A stretch of DNA of 64,000 nucleotides from Sphingobium sp. Leaf26 (GTDB lineage Bacteria > Pseudomonadota > Alphaproteobacteria > Sphingomonadales > Sphingomonadaceae), in contig NZ_LMKV01000007.1 of assembly GCF_001421665.1 (NCBI RefSeq), positions 1 through 64,000 of the forward strand, written 5' to 3'. Below the pieces are notes generated by a model. It worked only from the letters and a program-made list of their open reading frames with translations. It did not search any database and had not been told where the DNA came from. Position 1 is the first letter of the stretch. The number at the start of each line of letters is the position of its first letter. This document shows, piece after piece, positions 18,040 through 25,615 of this stretch. The position numbers were made by a program, and so were the translations under genes.

Positions 18040-19011
18040 ATGAACAGCCCTTCCCTGCGCCAGTTGGATATATTCGCGCAGATGGTGGCAGCCGGCAGCG
18101 TGACGCGCTGCGCCGCCGATTTGGACCTCAGCATCGAACAGGTCTTGCAAGATCTGGCATCGCTGGAGATGCGGCTGGGCTATCGACTGTTTGATGATCT
18201 GGACGGCGCGACGCGGCTGACGCCGGCGGGGCGCAAGACCGCGCAGGCGATGACCCTGCTGTCGCAGGATGCGCCCGCGCCGACCGAAGCGCCGATGGAG
18301 GAAGTGCTTCCGCCTGAAACCGAACCCGACATACCGCCTGTTCCCGCCATCATTCCAGTCGCTACGCCGTCACTCATCGTGCTGGAGGGACCGCCGCGAA
18401 AGGTCATCACCCTCGCCGCGCCCGCCCCGGTCTTCGGCCAGCTTCAGGACGGCCTGTCCGCGTTCGAAGCGGCGAACGAGGATATCGCCATTACGCTGGA
18501 CCTGCATGTCCATACGGCGGAGGATGCGGCGAGCACGCTGGCCAATGGACGAGCCGACATCGCCTATTTCTATGCGCTGGAGGAGCCTACAGACTTCGGC
18601 TCACGCTATGGCTGGTCCGAGCAGCTCAACCTCTACGCCGGCAGCGACCATGCGCTGGCGCGGGCCGACAGCGTCAGCCGCGACGATCTGGCGCTGACGC
18701 CGATGCTGGCGCTGGAAACGCGCAGCGGCCTGCGCGACATTATCGACGCGGCGCTGGCAAAGGGTCGCTTCCACAACATGATGCCGATGCTGGAAAGCGA
18801 CAACATGTTCGAGATCATCGCCGCGTTGCGGGAAGGCGCGGGCTGCTTCGCGGCCTTCGGTACGCTGGCCCGCGATATCGGCCGGATGAGCGGCGTGCAG
18901 CGGCTGGCGCTGGACATGCCACTGCCGGCGATCGAGATACGCCAGGCAGTCGCGCCGCGATCGACGGAAAAGCCGGCGGTCGAGGCGCTGGCGCAGTTCC
19001 TGTTCCTGTAA
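18040..19011 (+). CDS. LysR-type regulator with a Pro-rich linker
   Basis: A 323-residue protein. Residues 1-65 match a LysR winged helix (LRQLDIFAQMVAAGSVTRCAADL ... LGYRLFDDL ... LTPAGRKTAQ). Residues ~72-115 form a Pro/Glu-rich linker in place of the usual coiled-coil dimerisation helix. The C-terminal ~200 residues resemble a LysR substrate-binding domain (DIAYFYALEEP, GAGCFAAFGT). The recognition helix (LDLSIEQVLQDLASLE) departs from the usual S-QPA-S pattern. ATG 18040 is preferred to 18022. It may be an altered LysR that dimerises differently; the target is unknown. A TonB receptor follows on the same strand after 117 bp. Confidence 0.75.
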   Translation: MNSPSLRQLDIFAQMVAAGSVTRCAADLDLSIEQVLQDLASLEMRLGYRLFDDLDGATRLTPAGRKTAQAMTLLSQDAPAPTEAPMEEVLPPETEPDIPPVPAIIPVATPSLIVLEGPPRKVITLAAPAPVFGQLQDGLSAFEAANEDIAITLDLHVHTAEDAASTLANGRADIAYFYALEEPTDFGSRYGWSEQLNLYAGSDHALARADSVSRDDLALTPMLALETRSGLRDIIDAALAKGRFHNMMPMLESDNMFEIIAALREGAGCFAAFGTLARDIGRMSGVQRLALDMPLPAIEIRQAVAPRSTEKPAVEALAQFLFL

Positions 19012-19065
19012 AATCATGACGAAGATTTAATGTCGCATCGCAGCGAAAATGCGGCGAATCGACCT

Positions 19066-19080
19066 TGATATGATGTATCA
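19066..19080. promoter_or_regulatory. Possible operator before the His-rich TonB receptor
   Basis: TGATA and TATCA form an inverted repeat with a five-base spacer in an AT-rich stretch about 50 bp before the receptor start. A metal-responsive Fur/Zur-type repressor site would fit the receptor, but the match to any consensus was not tested. Confidence 0.35.
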
Positions 19081-19128
19081 TCCTAGATACAGGGTCACAT
19101 CAGACCAGAATCAAAAGGGTTGATCCTC

Positions 19129-21282
19129 ATGTCCCGCTTTCCGTTGCTGCGCGCCGGCTGCGCTTTGTCCGCGTTGTGCCTTGCCTTCCCCGCCTTGGCC
19201 GAGGAGGTTGCTGCGCCCGACCAGGCCTATCATGACGATGCCAAGTCCGACATCGTCGTCACCGCGCTGATCCCGCGCCGGCAGGGCGACATATTGTCCG
19301 GCACATCGGTTCTGACCGGCGAGAAGCTGGTCCGCGACCTGCGCCCCAGCATCGGCGAGACGCTGGCGCGCCAGCCGGGCGTGTCGGCCACCAGCTTCGG
19401 CCCCAACGCCTCCCGCCCGATCCTGCGCGGTTTCCAGGGGGAGCGCGTGCGCATCCTGACCGACGGCATCGGCAGCTTCGACGTGTCCAATACATCGGTC
19501 GACCATGCCGTCGCGATCAACCCGCTGACTGCCGACCGGATCGAAGTGCTGCGCGGCCCGGCCGCACTGCTCTACGGGTCGTCGGCGATCGGCGGCGTGG
19601 TCAATGTGATCGACAGCCGCATCCCGCGCCGCGTGCCCGACGAGCCGATCCATATCGACGGCATCGCCACCTATGGCAGCGCCGCGAACGAGCGGACGCT
19701 GAGCGGCGAGGTCGAGGCGCCGATCGCGCAGAATTTCGTGATCCATGTCGATGGTAGCTGGACCAGGACGGACGACCTGCGGACTGGCGGCTATATATTG
19801 TCCAAGCCGATGCGGGCGATCGCCGCCCAGTCGGACGACGCGGAAATCCGCGAGGATGGCCAGTGGAAGGGCAAGCTGCCCAACACCGCCGCCGAGACGT
19901 GGGAGGTCGCCGGCGGCTTCGCCTATGTCGGCACGGGCGGCAATCTGGGCGTGTCGGTATCCCACAGCGAAAACCGCTATGGCGTGCCGTCGCGGATCGA
20001 CGTGGCCGAGGATCAGGACCATGACGGCGAAAATCATGACCATGACGAGCCGGGCCACACCCATGAGGATGTGACGCTGTCGATGAAGCAAACCCGCGCC
20101 GACCTGCGCGGCGAAGTGGCGACCGGTGGCGGCTTCCTGGACAGCATCCGCCTGCGCGCGGGCTGGGCGCAATATCAGCATGAGGAAATCGAGCCGACCG
20201 GCGAGGTGGGCACGACCTTCAAGAACCAGTCGATGGAAAGCCGGCTGGAGTTCGTGCAAGCAAAGCGAGGCGGCTGGGACGGCGCATTCGGCGCACAATT
20301 CTTCACCCGCCGGTTCGAGGCGGTCGGCGAGGAGAAGTTCCTGCCGCGCAACGAGACCAACCAGTTGGGCGTCTTCACGCTGCAATCGCTGGACCTGGGC
20401 GACACGCGGGTCGAGGCTGGCGGCCGGTTCGAGCATACCGACCTGTCGGCGGTGGCCGATGATGATCTGTTCACCGCAGGCGGCCGCCGCAACTTCAACG
20501 CCCTGTCGGGATCGCTGGGCATCAGCCAGGCAATCATGCCCGGCTGGCGCGTGGGCCTGAACCTCTCGCGCAGCGAACGCGCGCCGTCGGCGGAGGAACT
20601 GTTCGCCCGCGGCAATCATGCCGGTACGCAGGCGTTCGAGTTGGGCAACGCCGATTTCAACAAGGAAAAGAGCTGGGGCGTCGAAGGCACGCTGCGCGGT
20701 CAGGGCGAAGGCTATAGCGTCTCCTTCTCCGCCTATCATAACTGGTTCAGCGGCTTCATCTACGATTCGATCGTCGATGACAGCGTATGCCAGGCCGCCA
20801 ATGGCGGAGCCGAGCTGGAATTTCCCTGCTATGCCTATAATCAGGCCGACGCCCGCTATTATGGCTTCGAGGCCGAAGGCAATGTGAAGCTGGCGCAGGT
20901 CGGCAACTATGTGATCAACCTGGATGGCGTGGCCGACTATGTCCGCGCGACCATCAAGGGCAGCGGCCCGGCGCCGCGTATTCCCCCGCTGCGCCTGCTG
21001 AGCGGGATCGAGGCGCAGAGCGACCGGATCACCGCGCGGGCCGAAGTCGAACATGTGTTCGAGCAGAACCGGATCGCCGAAACCGAGACGCCAACCGATG
21101 GCTTCACCTTGGTCAACGCATCGCTGGCCTTCAAGCCGTTCAAGGGCAATGATCGCACCACGCTGATGCTGTCGGCCAACAATATCTTCGATGTCGAGGC
21201 CCGCCGCCACGCCAGCGTGCTCAAGGATTTCGCACCGCTTGCCGGGCGCGACATCCGCGTGACGGCGCGCTTCTCGCTGTAA
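19129..21282 (+). CDS. TonB-dependent receptor with His/Asp-rich loop (zinc uptake type)
   Basis: A 717-residue outer-membrane receptor. A signal peptide ends near FPALAEE, and a TonB-box-like DIVVTAL follows. The plug domain shows RPSIGETLARQPGVS and DRIEVLRGPAALLYGSSAIGGVVNVID, and the barrel ends in VTARFSL with C-terminal L. At about residues 294-314 is an extracellular loop with alternating His and Asp (DHDGENHDHD then GHTHED). Such loops occur in ZnuD-type zinc receptors, so zinc or another divalent metal is the likely cargo. ATG 19129 with AAAAGGG upstream is chosen over a TTG nine bases earlier. A possible metal-repressor operator lies upstream. Confidence 0.88.
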   Translation: MSRFPLLRAGCALSALCLAFPALAEEVAAPDQAYHDDAKSDIVVTALIPRRQGDILSGTSVLTGEKLVRDLRPSIGETLARQPGVSATSFGPNASRPILRGFQGERVRILTDGIGSFDVSNTSVDHAVAINPLTADRIEVLRGPAALLYGSSAIGGVVNVIDSRIPRRVPDEPIHIDGIATYGSAANERTLSGEVEAPIAQNFVIHVDGSWTRTDDLRTGGYILSKPMRAIAAQSDDAEIREDGQWKGKLPNTAAETWEVAGGFAYVGTGGNLGVSVSHSENRYGVPSRIDVAEDQDHDGENHDHDEPGHTHEDVTLSMKQTRADLRGEVATGGGFLDSIRLRAGWAQYQHEEIEPTGEVGTTFKNQSMESRLEFVQAKRGGWDGAFGAQFFTRRFEAVGEEKFLPRNETNQLGVFTLQSLDLGDTRVEAGGRFEHTDLSAVADDDLFTAGGRRNFNALSGSLGISQAIMPGWRVGLNLSRSERAPSAEELFARGNHAGTQAFELGNADFNKEKSWGVEGTLRGQGEGYSVSFSAYHNWFSGFIYDSIVDDSVCQAANGGAELEFPCYAYNQADARYYGFEAEGNVKLAQVGNYVINLDGVADYVRATIKGSGPAPRIPPLRLLSGIEAQSDRITARAEVEHVFEQNRIAETETPTDGFTLVNASLAFKPFKGNDRTTLMLSANNIFDVEARRHASVLKDFAPLAGRDIRVTARFSL

Positions 21283-21299
21283 TCTCGCCATCACGCCGC

Positions 21300-21360
21300 T
21301 CCCCGGCGAAAGCGGGGTCCAGTTCAACGAATCAGGACTGGACCCCGCATTCGCCGGGGA
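21300..21360. repeat. Sphingomonad extragenic palindrome, copy 1
   Basis: TCCCCGGCGAA ... GGGGTCCAGT and its inverted arm ACTGGACCCC ... TTCGCCGGGGA surround a 13-base centre. Related copies are at 25503-25591, 29290-29355 and 32581-32643. It begins 17 bp after the TonB receptor stop and could act as a transcription end. Confidence 0.85.
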
Positions 21361-21411
21361 TCAGGCTGCGCATAACATTGCCTTTTGTGACAATATCGTT
21401 ACAGGCAGTCC

Positions 21412-22527
21412 ATGCGCCAGATCGCCGCCTTGCCCTATACGACCGACGCCAATGGCGCGATGCAGATCCTGCTGATCACATCGCGTGAGACGCGGCGATG
21501 GGTGATCCCCAAGGGGAACCGGATCAAGGGCATGGCCGGCCATCGCGCAGCCGAACTGGAAGCCTATGAGGAAGCGGGTATCCATGGCATCGCCTGCCCC
21601 GCGCCGCTTGGCCGCTATCGTTATGACAAGCGCAAGCGCAACGGGAACTCGCGCGAGGCGACTGTCGAGGTTTTTCCGCTTGCGGTCACCGGCCACCTGA
21701 CGCAATGGCCCGAACAGGGTCAAAGGGAACTGCGCTGGTTCCCGGTAGCCGACGCTGCAAAGGCGGTGGACGAACCGGATTTGCAGTCGATCATCGCGGC
21801 CTTTCGCGAACCGCCCGCCAATCCCGGCTGGTTCTTCCGGCTGTTGCTGGCGATCCGCGAAAAGCAAAGTGAAAGGACTGGAATGCTGCGCTGGTTTCAT
21901 GCGTTGATGCCCAAACAGGGGCGCTTCTTCGAGCAGTTCGAGGATCACGCCGCCACGTTGGTCGTCGGTGCGGACGCGCTGGCCAAGCTGCTCAAGGGCG
22001 GCCCGGACATGGCGCAGCATATCAAGGAAATATCGGACCGCGAGCATGAGGCGGACGATATCATCCGCGATGTGTTGCAGGACGTCCGCCGCATCTTCGT
22101 CACCCCGTTCGATCGCAGCGCTATCACCGGCCTGATCGGCGTCATGGACGACGCTATCGACCAGATGAACCAGACCGCCAAGGCGATCGCGCTTTACGAG
22201 GTGAAGGATTTCGCCCCGCAGATGCAGGATATGAGCGCGCTGATCGTGGAATGCGCACGCATCACCGCCGAAGCAATGCCGCTGCTGCGTTCGCTCAACC
22301 TCAATTCCACCCGGCTGCACGACCTGACAGAGCGTCTCGTCAAGCTGGAGGGCCATGCCGACATCCTGCACGAAGCCGGGCTAAAGGCCCTGTACGAACA
22401 GGCGCGTGCCGGCAATCCGATGGACTTCATCGTCGGCAACGAGATTTACAGTCATCTGGAAAAGGTCACCGACCGGTTTGAGGATGTCGCAAACGAGATT
22501 TCCGGCCTGGTCATCGACCACGCCTGA
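21412..22527 (+). CDS. NUDIX domain fused in frame to a DUF47 (PhoU-like) protein
   Basis: One open frame of 371 residues joins two proteins usually made separately. Residues 1-~155 are a NUDIX fold resembling diphosphoinositol-polyphosphate hydrolases (VIPKGNRIKGM). Its box is partly degenerate: the usual Glu is Met and the usual Arg of REuxEE is Leu, but EAYEEAGI is kept. Residues 158-371 are a DUF47/PhoU-like protein (MLRWFHALMPKQGRFFEQF), the helical partner of Pit transporters. An internal ATG at 21883 has an excellent AAAGGA site five bases upstream, so a separate 214-residue DUF47 product is likely as well as, or instead of, the fusion. The Pit gene follows at 22667, placing the product in phosphate homeostasis. 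Confidence 0.82.
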   Translation: MRQIAALPYTTDANGAMQILLITSRETRRWVIPKGNRIKGMAGHRAAELEAYEEAGIHGIACPAPLGRYRYDKRKRNGNSREATVEVFPLAVTGHLTQWPEQGQRELRWFPVADAAKAVDEPDLQSIIAAFREPPANPGWFFRLLLAIREKQSERTGMLRWFHALMPKQGRFFEQFEDHAATLVVGADALAKLLKGGPDMAQHIKEISDREHEADDIIRDVLQDVRRIFVTPFDRSAITGLIGVMDDAIDQMNQTAKAIALYEVKDFAPQMQDMSALIVECARITAEAMPLLRSLNLNSTRLHDLTERLVKLEGHADILHEAGLKALYEQARAGNPMDFIVGNEIYSHLEKVTDRFEDVANEISGLVIDHA

Positions 22528-22550
22528 CGCTTCACCTTCCCACATGTCCC

Positions 22551-22620
22551 GTTCATTTCGAGCATAGTCGAGAAACGGCCAGGGCAGTCATCTCGTTTCT
22601 CGACTCCGCTCGAAACGAAC
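22551..22620. repeat. Extragenic inverted repeat (GTTCATTTCGAG type)
   Basis: Two ~27-bp arms, GTTCATTTCGAG...GAGAAACG and CGTTTCTC...CTCGAAACGAAC, flank a ~16-base loop. It lies between the DUF47 and Pit genes and resembles a palindromic element common in sphingomonad genomes. It could uncouple expression of the two genes. Confidence 0.7.
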
Positions 22621-22666
22621 GAATCTAGGATGCTTCCGATCCATGCAGGACAGAGTCTAACCCGCC

Positions 22667-23665
22667 ATGGACCCCATCGCCCTCCCGCTGCTGATCGCGT
22701 TGATCGGTGTCGCCTTGCTGTTCGATTTCCTGAACGGCCTGCACGACGCCGCCAACTCGATCGCGACCATCGTGTCGACCCGTGTGCTGAAACCGCAATA
22801 TGCGGTTGCCTGGGCCGCCTTCTTCAACTTCATCGCCTTCCTCTTCTTCGGCCTGCATGTGGCCGAAACGGTGGGCAAGGGCATTGTCGACGCCAGCATC
22901 ATCGACCCGCAAGTGATCTTCGGCGCGCTGATGGGGGCCATCGCCTGGAACCTCATCACCTGGGGGCTGGGCATCCCGTCATCATCCAGTCACGCCCTGA
23001 TCGGCGGCCTGCTGGGCGCGGGGACTGCAAAGGCGGGACTGGGTGCGATCGTGTGGAGCGGCGTGTTCAAGACCAGCGCGGCGATTGTCATTTCGCCGGC
23101 GGTCGGCTTGTTTCTAGCGCTGATGCTGGTGCTGATCATCAGTTGGATTTTTCGCAAGTTCACGCCGCAAGGTGCGGACCGCGTGTTCCGTAAGCTGCAA
23201 CTCGTCTCCGCCTCGCTCTATTCGCTGGGCCATGGCGGCAATGACGCACAGAAGACGATGGGGATCATCGCCGTCCTACTTTATTCGCAGGGTATGTTGA
23301 CCGGCGGTTTCCATGTCCCGTTGTGGGTCGTGCTGAGCTGCCAGGCGGCGATGGGCCTCGGCACGCTGCTGGGTGGATGGAAGATCGTCCACACAATGGG
23401 ATCGAAGATCACCCGCCTTACCCCGGCTCAAGGTTTCTGCGCGGAGACGGGTGGCGCGATTACCCTGTTCATGGCGACCCATCTGGGTATTCCCGTGTCC
23501 ACCACCCATACGATTACCGGCGCGATCGTCGGCGTGGGCGCATCGCGGCGGCTGTCGGCGGTGCGCTGGAACGTGGCGTCGAGCATCATTGTGGCCTGGG
23601 TCGTGACATTGCCCGCGTCGGCCGCGATCGGCGCGCTCTTCTATGGGCTGACGCGGCTGTTCTGA
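22667..23665 (+). CDS. pit: Low-affinity inorganic phosphate transporter (PiT family)
   Basis: A 332-residue inner-membrane carrier that imports metal-phosphate with protons. It has about ten hydrophobic helices and the two inverted PiT repeats: FDFLNGLHDAANSIATIV near the N-terminus, and LYSLGHGGNDAQKTMGII with STTHTITGAIVGVG toward the C-terminus. The gene follows the DUF47-containing frame, the usual pair for this transporter type. The stop is followed by a strong terminator. Function is secure at family level. Confidence 0.93.
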   Translation: MDPIALPLLIALIGVALLFDFLNGLHDAANSIATIVSTRVLKPQYAVAWAAFFNFIAFLFFGLHVAETVGKGIVDASIIDPQVIFGALMGAIAWNLITWGLGIPSSSSHALIGGLLGAGTAKAGLGAIVWSGVFKTSAAIVISPAVGLFLALMLVLIISWIFRKFTPQGADRVFRKLQLVSASLYSLGHGGNDAQKTMGIIAVLLYSQGMLTGGFHVPLWVVLSCQAAMGLGTLLGGWKIVHTMGSKITRLTPAQGFCAETGGAITLFMATHLGIPVSTTHTITGAIVGVGASRRLSAVRWNVASSIIVAWVVTLPASAAIGALFYGLTRLF

Positions 23666-23688
23666 GGATCGGTTTAAGCGAACGTAGC

Positions 23689-23719
23689 AAAGGGCGCGGG
23701 AGTGATCCCGCGCCCTTTA
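23689..23719. terminator. Bidirectional terminator between pit and the 58-aa gene
   Basis: AAAGGGCGCGGG and CCCGCGCCCTTT form a perfect 12-bp stem with a 6-base loop. A and T runs at both feet allow use from either side of these convergent genes. Confidence 0.85.
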
Positions 23720-23739
23720 TGTCTGGCCCTTCCGATCTT

Positions 23740-23916
23740 TCAGGCGACGCGACCCAAACGATGGTAGAGATTGGCATATTTGATCGATTCCGGCTGGTCC
23801 TGCACTTCTTTGAGGTAATGGGCGATAGCAGTGCGGATCAGGCCGAAATCCTGCTGGGAGAAGACGGCGCGCGAACGGCTCGGCTCGCGGGTCTGGTCGA
23901 TCGTTTCGGTGGTCAT
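23740..23916 (-). CDS. 58-residue hypothetical protein
   Basis: A short gene reading MTTETIDQTREPSRSR, then FSQQDFGLIRTAIAHYLKE, and ending YANLYHRLGRVA. A GAGGAC ribosome-binding site sits five bases before ATG 23916, and the stop lies just beyond a bidirectional terminator, so it looks like a complete transcription unit. The middle is a predicted amphipathic helix. It is divergent from the XRE-type regulator and shares the 139-bp region that contains that gene's four-box operator. I do not recognise a family; function unknown. Confidence 0.7.
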   Translation of the reverse strand: MTTETIDQTREPSRSRAVFSQQDFGLIRTAIAHYLKEVQDQPESIKYANLYHRLGRVA

Positions 23917-24023
23917 ATTTTGTCCTCGCGGTTAGGCTCCGTTCGAGCCGATAGACAACGAGTTAGACAGGTAAATCGCATCCTGTAAGACCGATGAGTG
24001 GCCGCCAGTCATAATCTAATTTG

Positions 24024-24052
24024 GTCATTTAGTCATTCTATGACATTATGAC
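24024..24052. promoter_or_regulatory. Four-box dyad operator at the start of the XRE regulator
   Basis: Boxes GTCAT (24024-24028), GTCAT (24032-24036), ATGAC (24040-24044) and ATGAC (24048-24052) are spaced exactly 8 bp apart, making a symmetric 29-bp site centred at 24038. It ends 3 bp before the ATG of the regulator, where no ribosome-binding site is visible. A further GTCAT lies at 24008-24012. Autoregulation is the natural reading. Confidence 0.6.
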
Positions 24053-24055
24053 TTT

Positions 24056-25459
24056 ATGGCAGAGCTGACCGACCGCAAACTCTATCTGGGGCCGAAGCTG
24101 CGCATGTTGCGCCGCGAACTCGGCCTTAATCAGACTCAAATGGCTGAGGAACTGGGCGTGTCCCCCAGCTATCTCAACCATCTGGAGCGCAACCAGCGGC
24201 CGTTGACGGCGCAGATGCTGCTGCGGCTGGCCAACACGTATGACATCGACATTCGCGACTTCACCGCGCAGGCGCAGGAGGGCGGTCCGGGCGAATTGGG
24301 CGAGATATTGTCCGATGCGCTGGTGCGCGACATCGGCATCGCGCGGGACGAAGTGCTGGAGGTGGCCGAAAATTATCCCGGCGTCAGCGAAGCGATCGCC
24401 CGATTCTATCGAGCGTTGAGCGATTTGCGCCGGCTGCCGGGCGATACGCTTGAACGTAGCGGTCCGGCGCCTTTGGTCGCGCCGGTCGACTGGCTGCGCG
24501 ACACGATCGCAAGGGCTGGCAATCATTTCGCGGAGATCGACGCCGGCGCCGAGGCGATCGCCGCCGACTTGCCGGAAGATCCTGCGCTGTTGCAGGCCGA
24601 GTTGCGTACGCGCCTGAAGGATCGGCATGGAATGAGCGTGCAGGTCGTACGCGGCGATGTGCTGGCGGGAAGGCTGCGCCATTATGACATGCACCGGCGG
24701 CGGCTGTTGCTGAGCGAGCACCTGCCCGCGTCCGGGCGGCTGTTCGCCATCGCCTATCACCTTGGCGCTCAGGAACTGGCCAACGCCATCGCCGCGCAGA
24801 TTGGCCGTGTAACGCCGCCCGATGAGGATAGCCGCAGGCTGGCGGTGATGGCGCTGACCAACTATGCTGCCTCCGCGCTCATCATGCCCTATGACCGCTT
24901 CCGCCAGGCGGCGGAGCAGAGCCGGCACGACCTGCCGCTGCTGCGCGACCGGTTCGGCGTGTCGACCGAGCAACTGGCGCATCGGCTGACCAGCCTCAAT
25001 CGTACCGGCGCGCGCGGCATCCCCTTCTTCATGGCGCGGATCGACCGGGCCGGGATCGTGTCGAAACGCTTCGACGGCGAGGCCTGGCCCTTTGCACGCT
25101 TCGGCGGCACCTGTCCGCGCTGGGATGCGCATGGCCCGCAGGAGGCCGATCGGGTGCAATCACAGTTGATCGAGACGCTGGACGGCAAGCGGTTCCTGAC
25201 GCTGGCGGTGGGCCTGCCTCAAGGCGCGGCGCGCGGGCGTGGCGTCATCGCGCTGGGGTGTGAGGCGAAACATGGCGGCAGGATCGTCCATGCCGACGCG
25301 ATCGACCTGGACAAGGGCGATGCCACCGCTGTCGGGCCGACCTGCCATTTGTGCGAGCGGCGCGATTGCCCCGACCGGGCCTTGCCGCCGGTCACGCGGG
25401 CGCTGGACCTGCACAGTTATGAACGGACGATCGCGCCGTTTCCATTTCGGCGGGTTTAG
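24056..25459 (+). CDS. XRE-family regulator with ImmA/IrrE-like and DUF2083 domains
   Basis: A 467-residue regulator of the short-chain fatty acyl regulator (ScfR/RamB-like) type. Residues ~8-65 are a Cro/CI helix-turn-helix (LRMLRRELGLNQTQMAEELGVSPSYLNHLERNQRPLT). The middle (~170-300) resembles an IrrE/ImmA fold but lacks an HExxH motif (FAIAYHLGAQELA), so it is probably not a protease. The C-terminal DUF2083 region holds a cysteine set (GTCPRWD, CEAKHGG, CHLCERRDCPDR) that may bind metal or sense thioesters. Relatives control glyoxylate or propionate metabolism by sensing acyl-CoA. The ATG is preceded directly by its likely operator and lacks a ribosome-binding site, suggesting a leaderless message. 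Confidence 0.87.
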   Translation: MAELTDRKLYLGPKLRMLRRELGLNQTQMAEELGVSPSYLNHLERNQRPLTAQMLLRLANTYDIDIRDFTAQAQEGGPGELGEILSDALVRDIGIARDEVLEVAENYPGVSEAIARFYRALSDLRRLPGDTLERSGPAPLVAPVDWLRDTIARAGNHFAEIDAGAEAIAADLPEDPALLQAELRTRLKDRHGMSVQVVRGDVLAGRLRHYDMHRRRLLLSEHLPASGRLFAIAYHLGAQELANAIAAQIGRVTPPDEDSRRLAVMALTNYAASALIMPYDRFRQAAEQSRHDLPLLRDRFGVSTEQLAHRLTSLNRTGARGIPFFMARIDRAGIVSKRFDGEAWPFARFGGTCPRWDAHGPQEADRVQSQLIETLDGKRFLTLAVGLPQGAARGRGVIALGCEAKHGGRIVHADAIDLDKGDATAVGPTCHLCERRDCPDRALPPVTRALDLHSYERTIAPFPFRRV

Positions 25460-25502
25460 AGTGAGACGTAGCAAGATGCCGCAAGGCCTATTGATACAAA
25501 GC

Positions 25503-25591
25503 GTTCCCCGGCGAAGTTGTTGGGAGGCACGTGACTCCCAACAAGGGTCCAGTCTCAAGGTCGGAACTGGTACCGGCCTTCGCCGCGGAAC
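25503..25591. repeat. Sphingomonad extragenic palindrome, copy 2, with nested hairpin
   Basis: Outer arms GTTCCCCGGCGAAG and CTTCGCCGCGGAAC match the other copies. One arm is expanded by a perfect hairpin, TTGTTGGGAG (25517-25526) with CTCCCAACAA (25535-25544) and an 8-base loop. It lies between two convergent genes. Confidence 0.8.
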
Positions 25592-25615
25592 CACTAAAAG
25601 GAAGCTCGTCCGGGT

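Noticed and set aside
19111..21327. 738-codon minus-strand frame opposite the TonB receptor
   Set aside because: Mirror of receptor codons, no start signal, no known domain.
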